A DNA stretch of 64,000 nt from Thermococcus thermotolerans (GTDB lineage: Archaea; Methanobacteriota_B; Thermococci; Thermococcales; Thermococcaceae), in the NCBI RefSeq assembly GCF_024707485.1, contig NZ_CP102602.1, positions 2,006,865 through 2,070,864 of the forward strand, written 5' to 3'. The notes beneath the pieces were generated by a model that made no database searches, was not told where the DNA came from, and was given only the letters and a program-made list of their open reading frames with translations. Positions within the stretch are counted from its first letter, which is position 1. Each line of letters starts with the position of its first letter. Positions 59,432 to 64,000 of the stretch are shown piece by piece. The translations under genes and the position numbers were made by a program.

Positions 59432-60718
59432 ATGAAGAGGTTGTTTGGACTTTTGTTGGCCGGTATTGTGGTTTTTGCAGTGGTGGCCAGCGGCTGTATC
59501 TCCCCAGGAGGGGAGACTAAGGTAACAGTGACGTTTCTGTCAACACAGCTGAATCCGCCCGAAGAGAGGGCCTTCGTTCAGGAGGAACTTTTGAAGGGCT
59601 TCACATCGGACACGAACATCGAGGTCAATTTCGTCCCAATCTCCTACACGGACATGGTTACAAGGCTTGAGGGCGAGATGCAAACTGGAAAGGTCACCAT
59701 CGACGTCATAGGTGACCTTCACGGTGGTATGGATTACATGGCCTCGAAGGGCTGGCTTGAAGATCTGAGCAAGATGCCCAAGCTTGAGGGCAGAACCTTC
59801 ATCAGCACCTTTGAAAAGTACTCCTACATCCGCGGCCAGAAGGTCTATGTGCCCTGGATGAGCGCCACCTACGTCATGGTCGTCAACAAAGAGGCCTTCA
59901 AGTACCTTCCTGCAGGACTTACGGAAGATGACGTTGTAAAGGGCACCGATAAGTGGACGTACGATGCCCTACTCCAATGGGCAAAGAACCTGAAGGAAGC
60001 GACCGGCCAGCCGCAGCTTGGCTTCCCGGCAGGGCCGAAGGGACTCTTCGTCAGGTTCCTCCACGGCTACATCTATCCGAGCTACACTGGCTATCAGGCG
60101 AAGGAATTCGACAGCCCCGAAGCCGTTGAGATGTGGAACTACCTCAAGGAGCTCTGGCCCTACGTTCACCCATCGAGTACCACGTGGGACGCCATGGCCG
60201 ATCCGCTCCTGAAGGGGGAGGTTCTTATAGCCTGGGATCACACTGCCAGAATTAAGAACGCTATAGAGACCAAACCGGACCAGTTCGTCGTTGTTCCCGT
60301 CCCAAGGGGCCCGAAGGGCAGGGGATTCATAGTCGTCCTGGCGGGCCTTGCCATACCGAAAGGGGCGCCTCACAAAGAGGAGGCGTGGAAGCTCATAGAC
60401 TACCTGACCCAGCCTGACACCCAGGTCAAGGTTCTTGAGAAGACCGGATTCTTCCCGACCGTGGAGGAGGCGAGCGGAAAGCTGCCCGAGGGACCGCTCA
60501 AGATACTCGCCCAGGGAGTCCAGGCGCAGGCCAGCACCCAGGATGCTCTCGTCGTCATGATACCCAACCTCGGCGACAAGGGAGGACAGTTCAAGGAGTA
60601 CTACAAGCAGGCATTTGAGAGGATAGTCCTTAACAACGAGGATCCGGCAACCGTCACCAAGGAGATCAAACCTGAGCTGATCAAGCTCTTTGAGGACATT
60701 GGCGTGCCAGTGCCGTGA
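59432..60718 (+). CDS. CUT1 sugar ABC transporter substrate-binding lipoprotein
   Basis: 428-residue receptor with signal LLLAGIVVFAVVASGC (lipobox ASGC, Cys about residue 22) and an SBP family 1 core: VTVTFLSTQLNPPEERAFVQ, IDVIGDLHGGMDYMASKGWL and AIPKGAPHKEEAWKLIDYLTQP. The short Pro/Gly spacer after the cysteine is less extended than in the receptor at 50867. The ligand is unknown; the adjacent oxidoreductases suggest a sugar or polyol that is oxidised after uptake. GGGTGATGCC precedes the ATG. First gene of a four-gene importer operon. Confidence 0.9.
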   Translation: MKRLFGLLLAGIVVFAVVASGCISPGGETKVTVTFLSTQLNPPEERAFVQEELLKGFTSDTNIEVNFVPISYTDMVTRLEGEMQTGKVTIDVIGDLHGGMDYMASKGWLEDLSKMPKLEGRTFISTFEKYSYIRGQKVYVPWMSATYVMVVNKEAFKYLPAGLTEDDVVKGTDKWTYDALLQWAKNLKEATGQPQLGFPAGPKGLFVRFLHGYIYPSYTGYQAKEFDSPEAVEMWNYLKELWPYVHPSSTTWDAMADPLLKGEVLIAWDHTARIKNAIETKPDQFVVVPVPRGPKGRGFIVVLAGLAIPKGAPHKEEAWKLIDYLTQPDTQVKVLEKTGFFPTVEEASGKLPEGPLKILAQGVQAQASTQDALVVMIPNLGDKGGQFKEYYKQAFERIVLNNEDPATVTKEIKPELIKLFEDIGVPVP

Positions 60719-60727
60719 GGGATGGCC

Positions 60728-61579
60728 ATGGAACGGCGCTCTCTCGTTCCATATCTTTTAATTTTGCCTGCCTTTGCATACCTGCTGTTTTTTGTCGGTT
60801 ATCCTCTCATCCAGGCCCTGTACCTCGCGTTCACCCAGAATGGGGCGCTATCCCTCGATGTGTGGAGGAGAACATTTAGCGATTACTACTTCTGGAGCGC
60901 GTTTAAATACACGATTGCCCTCGCGGGCATTATAGTCCCAACCCAGGTTGCCCTTGCCGTTGTTCTCGCCCTCCTGATGAACCGCGTTTTTAAGGGTAAA
61001 GACGCTGCTCTTTACGCCCTGATAATCCCGCTCACCATAAGCGATGTGGCGGCCGGTTTGATATGGTACTCCATGCTCTCCCCCTACGGTTTTGTGAACA
61101 AGCTCCTCATGAACCTGGGGGTGATAAGCCAGCCCATATACGTCTTTGGCTACGAATACCGCACGAGGGAGTTCTTTGCGATAGTTATAGCAGAGCTCTG
61201 GCGCTCCACGGCGATAGTCTTTGTGATAATCTTGGCAGGCCTCCAGATGATAAGCAGGGAATACATCGAGGCCGCCGAGGTCTTCGGTGCGAGCTACTGG
61301 ACGAGGCTCAGGCGCATCGTTCTTCCGCTCCTGAAGCCCAGCATACAGAGTGCCCTAATAATAAGGACGCTGTTCGCGATGCAGATCTTCGGTGTCGTCT
61401 GGATTCTGGCGGGCAGGGATATTCCAGTTCTCGCTGGTGAAGGCTACTACCAGCTCACGGAGATAAAAGACGCGGGCGTGGCATCGGTGTATGCCCTCAT
61501 TATAGCAGGCCTCTCAATACTGCTCGGTACCCTGTACATCAAGTTCCTCCGCGCTGAGTATCTGGAGGTGGGAGAATGA
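60728..61579 (+). CDS. Sugar ABC transporter permease (MalF-like)
   Basis: 283-residue CUT1 permease, six helices: YLLILPAFAYLLFFVGYPLIQALYLAF, EAA loop ISREYIEAAEVFGASYWTRLR, with LPLLKPSIQSALIIRTLFAMQ after it. It is among the shorter F-type permeases, with no P2 loop. ATG 60728 (MERRSLVPYLL) is used since GAGGG lies 6 nt upstream; the nearer ATG 60722 overlaps the ribosome site. It shares 4 nt with the next gene. Confidence 0.9.
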   Translation: MERRSLVPYLLILPAFAYLLFFVGYPLIQALYLAFTQNGALSLDVWRRTFSDYYFWSAFKYTIALAGIIVPTQVALAVVLALLMNRVFKGKDAALYALIIPLTISDVAAGLIWYSMLSPYGFVNKLLMNLGVISQPIYVFGYEYRTREFFAIVIAELWRSTAIVFVIILAGLQMISREYIEAAEVFGASYWTRLRRIVLPLLKPSIQSALIIRTLFAMQIFGVVWILAGRDIPVLAGEGYYQLTEIKDAGVASVYALIIAGLSILLGTLYIKFLRAEYLEVGE

Positions 61580-62409
61580 ACGATGAGACCAAGTACGCCC
61601 TCAAGAAGATAGGATTCTACACTGCGGTCTTCACTGCCGCCGTGTGGATACTGATACCCATCGTGATATCCTTCCTCTACGCATTCACCAGCAAAGCGGA
61701 CTACTACGATCCCACAAAGATAATCCCTACAAGCTTCACGAGCGAGTACGTCAACACCATACTCTTCACCCTCGGCGCGTGGGACGGCATAAAGAACAGC
61801 GTCATAGTGGCGGTGCTCACCATTATCATAAGCTTTGTCCTCGGCGTTCCTGCCGGGTATTCGATAGCCAAATACATGTTCCCGGGTAAGGATCACATAA
61901 AGCTATCCATCGTTGCCCTCAGGATGTTCCCAATCCCGGTGATGGCGATACCGCTCCTGGTTCTCTACATAGACCTTCGCCTGGCAGATACTCTCCTGGG
62001 GGTTGCCCTGGCTCATACGGCAATGGCCCTTCCCTTCGTAGTCCTTATAACGTCGAGCATCTTTGCGGGCGTTTCCAAGGAATACGAGGAGGCAGCGATG
62101 GTCTTTGGACTGACCCGCTTTGGCTCCTTCAGGAAGATAACCCTACCCCTGGCCCTTCCGGGATTGGCTGCCGCTGCCATGTTCACCTTCGTCATGAGCT
62201 GGAACGAGGTCTTCGTTGCATCGATTCTCACCCTGAACAACAGAACCCTGCCGGCCCAGATACTGTCGATAATGGCCGGCTCCAGCGGCGGTGCCGCTCC
62301 CGACTACTATAAGTTCGCGGCGGCCTTCATAATGACCCTCCCGGCGATGCTCTTCATCCTCTTCGCCAGGAGGTACCTGATCACTATGTGGGGTATAACG
62401 CTCAAGTGA
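61576..62409 (+). CDS. Sugar ABC transporter permease (MalG-like)
   Basis: 277-residue G-type permease: VWILIPIVISFLYAFTSKADYYD, EAA loop SKEYEEAAMVFGLTRFGSFRK, then LPLALPGLAAAAMFTFVMSWNEVF and a final helix ending RRYLITMWGITLK, which replaces the usual SGGIKG tail. It overlaps the preceding permease by ATGA. Ten bp separate it from the ATPase gene. Confidence 0.9.
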   Translation: MNDETKYALKKIGFYTAVFTAAVWILIPIVISFLYAFTSKADYYDPTKIIPTSFTSEYVNTILFTLGAWDGIKNSVIVAVLTIIISFVLGVPAGYSIAKYMFPGKDHIKLSIVALRMFPIPVMAIPLLVLYIDLRLADTLLGVALAHTAMALPFVVLITSSIFAGVSKEYEEAAMVFGLTRFGSFRKITLPLALPGLAAAAMFTFVMSWNEVFVASILTLNNRTLPAQILSIMAGSSGGAAPDYYKFAAAFIMTLPAMLFILFARRYLITMWGITLK

Positions 62410-62418
62410 GGTGTTACC

Positions 62419-63522
62419 ATGGTTGAGGTCAGACTTGAGGGCATAACCAAGAGGTTTGGGGACTTTGAGGCGGTGAAGGACCTCACACTTACGATAAAGG
62501 ATGGAGAATTCCTAGTGCTCCTTGGGCCGAGCGGCTGTGGAAAAACAACGACCTTGCGGATGATTTCCGGCCTTGAGACTCCCAGCGAGGGCAAGATATA
62601 CTTCGGTGACAGGGACGTCACCTATCTGCCACCCAAGGACAGGAACATCTCGATGGTCTTCCAGAGCTACGCCGTATGGCCGCACATGAAGGTCTTCGAG
62701 AACATAGCCTTTCCCCTCCGGGTGAAGAAGTATCCCGAGGATGAGATAAAACGGCGCGTCAAATGGGCGGCTGAGCTGCTCCAGATAGAGGAGCTCCTAG
62801 ACCGCTATCCGGGACAGCTGAGTGGCGGCCAGAGACAGCGTGTGGCCGTTGCAAGGGCGATAGTGGTCGAACCCGACGTTCTGCTCATGGACGAGCCGCT
62901 GAGCAACCTCGACGCCAAACTCAGGGTGGCGATGCGCGCCGAGATAAAGAAGCTCCAGACTAAGCTCAAGGTCACGACGATATATGTCACCCACGATCAG
63001 GTCGAGGCGATGACGATGGGCGACAGGATAGCGGTCATGAATCAGGGGAGACTCCTCCAGATAGGGCCCCCTACCGAGGTCTACCTAAAGCCCAACTCGG
63101 TCTTCGTTGGAACCTTTATCGGTGCCCCCGAGATGAACCTCCTGGATGCCACACTGGTCGAAAACGACGGCATAGCTCTTGAGGGAGACGGCTTCAGGAT
63201 ACCCCTACCCGAGGACTTCAGGGATATTCTCCTCGACTACCTCGGGAAGGAGGTTCTGGTCGGCATAAGGCCGGAGCACATGACTGTGAAGGGAGTATCC
63301 ACGCTGGAGCACGTGACCAGAAGCGTCGAAATAGACGGAGTCGTCGATTTCATCGAGGCCCTTGGAACGGACACCATAGTGCACGCCAAAGTCGGTGGAA
63401 GCATCATCAAGATAAAGCTGCCCGGACACATACCCCTACCCATCGGAGAAAAGATTAAAATAGAGATCGACCTTGATAACCTTCATATCTTTGACAAGAC
63501 CACCGAAAAAGCGATAATCTGA
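62419..63522 (+). CDS. Sugar ABC transporter ATPase (MalK/UgpC-type)
   Basis: 367-residue ATPase with Walker A GPSGCGKTT, Q-loop [39 protein letters not shown] and a regulatory C-terminal domain (VGIRPEHMTVKG). YAVWPHM in place of YALYPHM near the Q-loop is a small family variant. GGTGTTACC precedes ATG 62419. It completes an importer with 59432-62409. A TrmB-family regulator follows 9 bp later. Confidence 0.93.
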   Translation: MVEVRLEGITKRFGDFEAVKDLTLTIKDGEFLVLLGPSGCGKTTTLRMISGLETPSEGKIYFGDRDVTYLPPKDRNISMVFQSYAVWPHMKVFENIAFPLRVKKYPEDEIKRRVKWAAELLQIEELLDRYPGQLSGGQRQRVAVARAIVVEPDVLLMDEPLSNLDAKLRVAMRAEIKKLQTKLKVTTIYVTHDQVEAMTMGDRIAVMNQGRLLQIGPPTEVYLKPNSVFVGTFIGAPEMNLLDATLVENDGIALEGDGFRIPLPEDFRDILLDYLGKEVLVGIRPEHMTVKGVSTLEHVTRSVEIDGVVDFIEALGTDTIVHAKVGGSIIKIKLPGHIPLPIGEKIKIEIDLDNLHIFDKTTEKAII

Positions 63523-63531
63523 GGCCTGCCT

Positions 63532-64000
63532 ATGGAGGAGAAGGAGATAAAGTCCCTGCTCAAGGAGCTCGGCCTGAACGAGTATGAGGTTAGGGCATAC
63601 CTTACCCTCATCAGAAACGGTCCGTTAACCGCTGGAGAGCTCGCGACGCTCTCAAAGGTTCCCCAGCCCAGGATTTACGACGTTATAAGGACCCTCATGG
63701 CCAAGGGCTTCGTGACGACGAGCCAGGGACGGCCGAAGCAGGTGATCCCCCTCAGCCCGGACAGCGTCATGGACGCCATAAAGAGGCGCTACGATGAGAA
63801 AATAGAGACCCTCAAAGCCGCTCTGGAGAAGCTCTATACCCCCAGGGGAGAAATCGGAAGCGTTACGGTCGTTAAGAGCAGGATAACCCTGGAGGAGTAC
63901 ATCAGGCGGGCGATACGGAACAGCCGGTTCCACCTCAGCATTGCCATACCTCGGGAGCTCCTCGACAGGCTTAAGGACGACCTCGGCGTGAAGAGGGATT
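63532..64000 (+). CDS. TrmB-family transcription regulator, cut by window end
   Basis: The first 156 residues are visible: MEEKEIKSLLKELGLNEYEV, winged helix NGPLTAGELATLSKVPQPRIYDVIRTLMAKGF, a coiled-coil linker (RRYDEKIETLKAALEKLY), and the start of the sugar-sensing domain. The gene begins at ATG 63532, 9 bp after the ATPase stop, and continues past the window. It differs clearly from TrmB at 48340 and probably controls this importer and the oxidoreductase operon through the AACCAYTT-type operators (inference). Confidence 0.88.
   Translation, partial: MEEKEIKSLLKELGLNEYEVRAYLTLIRNGPLTAGELATLSKVPQPRIYDVIRTLMAKGFVTTSQGRPKQVIPLSPDSVMDAIKRRYDEKIETLKAALEKLYTPRGEIGSVTVVKSRITLEEYIRRAIRNSRFHLSIAIPRELLDRLKDDLGVKRD

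Noticed and set aside
1..64000. CRISPR arrays, insertion sequences, prophage or replication origin
   Set aside because: No regularly spaced repeats, no transposase or integrase ORF and no Cdc6/ORB cluster is visible in the window.

Overview
The window is a gene-dense piece of a hyperthermophilic euryarchaeon of the order Thermococcales, most likely a Thermococcus. The evidence is the set of archaeal information genes (SRP19, Gar1, TFB, archaeal histone, S17e, Hel308, KEOPS Cgi121), the Phr-type heat-shock repressor, a form III RuBisCO, a TrmI tRNA methyltransferase, DUF257/DUF835/DUF371 proteins, TATA-box promoters, GGTGA/GGAGG ribosome sites and many GTG/TTG starts. The gene order myo-inositol kinase - gar1 - tfb - phosphoesterase - histone - RuBisCO matches the TK2285-TK2290 neighbourhood of T. 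kodakarensis as I remember it.

Layout. 1-9.7 kb: a truncated sulfide dehydrogenase/ferredoxin:NADP+ oxidoreductase small subunit with two SurR-type sites in its promoter; trmI, DUF257, SRP19, a stand-alone RAM domain, hel308, a UPF0200 kinase-like protein, a ZIP metal transporter, UPF0201; then a four-gene operon (DUF2178, XRE regulator, ABC ATPase, ABC-2 permease) with two perfect tandem operators. 9.7-13.7 kb: tRNA-Leu(UAG), an intergenic inverted duplication, an MFS transporter, a GDT1-type protein, an aminotransferase and cgi121. 13.8-16.5 kb: a division/segregation cluster, CdrS-like RHH protein - FtsZ - ParA - RHH (SegB-like) partner. 16.5-18.8 kb: ribL, a PUA protein, pyrF and DUF4443.

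18.8-41 kb: the two enzymes that make di-myo-inositol phosphate (inositol-1-phosphate synthase, and the fused IPCT/DIPP synthase) flank a complete CUT1 sugar ABC transporter. Next come diphthine-ammonia ligase, two large exported proteins of unknown role, a second ABC-2 system, a Mth938-like protein, a Nudix hydrolase, myo-inositol kinase, gar1, tfb, a phosphoesterase, histone, RuBisCO, thymidine kinase, threonine synthase, the heat-shock regulator Phr, S17e and an unannotated 48-residue ORF.

42-64 kb: a carbohydrate island. One divergon has treT-trmB-malK-isomerase-debranching enzyme-GH130 on the minus strand, opposite SBP-permease-permease-clan GH-A hydrolase-PfkB kinase on the plus strand. 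Both promoters carry the same 16-bp operator. Importer, glycosidase, GH130 phosphorylase, ketol-isomerase and sugar kinase together look like uptake and breakdown of a beta-mannoside (inference). A second unit (glycosyltransferase; two Gfo/Idh/MocA oxidoreductases; SBP-permease-permease-ATPase; a second TrmB-family regulator cut by the window end) has its own shared operator, AACCAYTTNNAGTGGTT, in two promoters.
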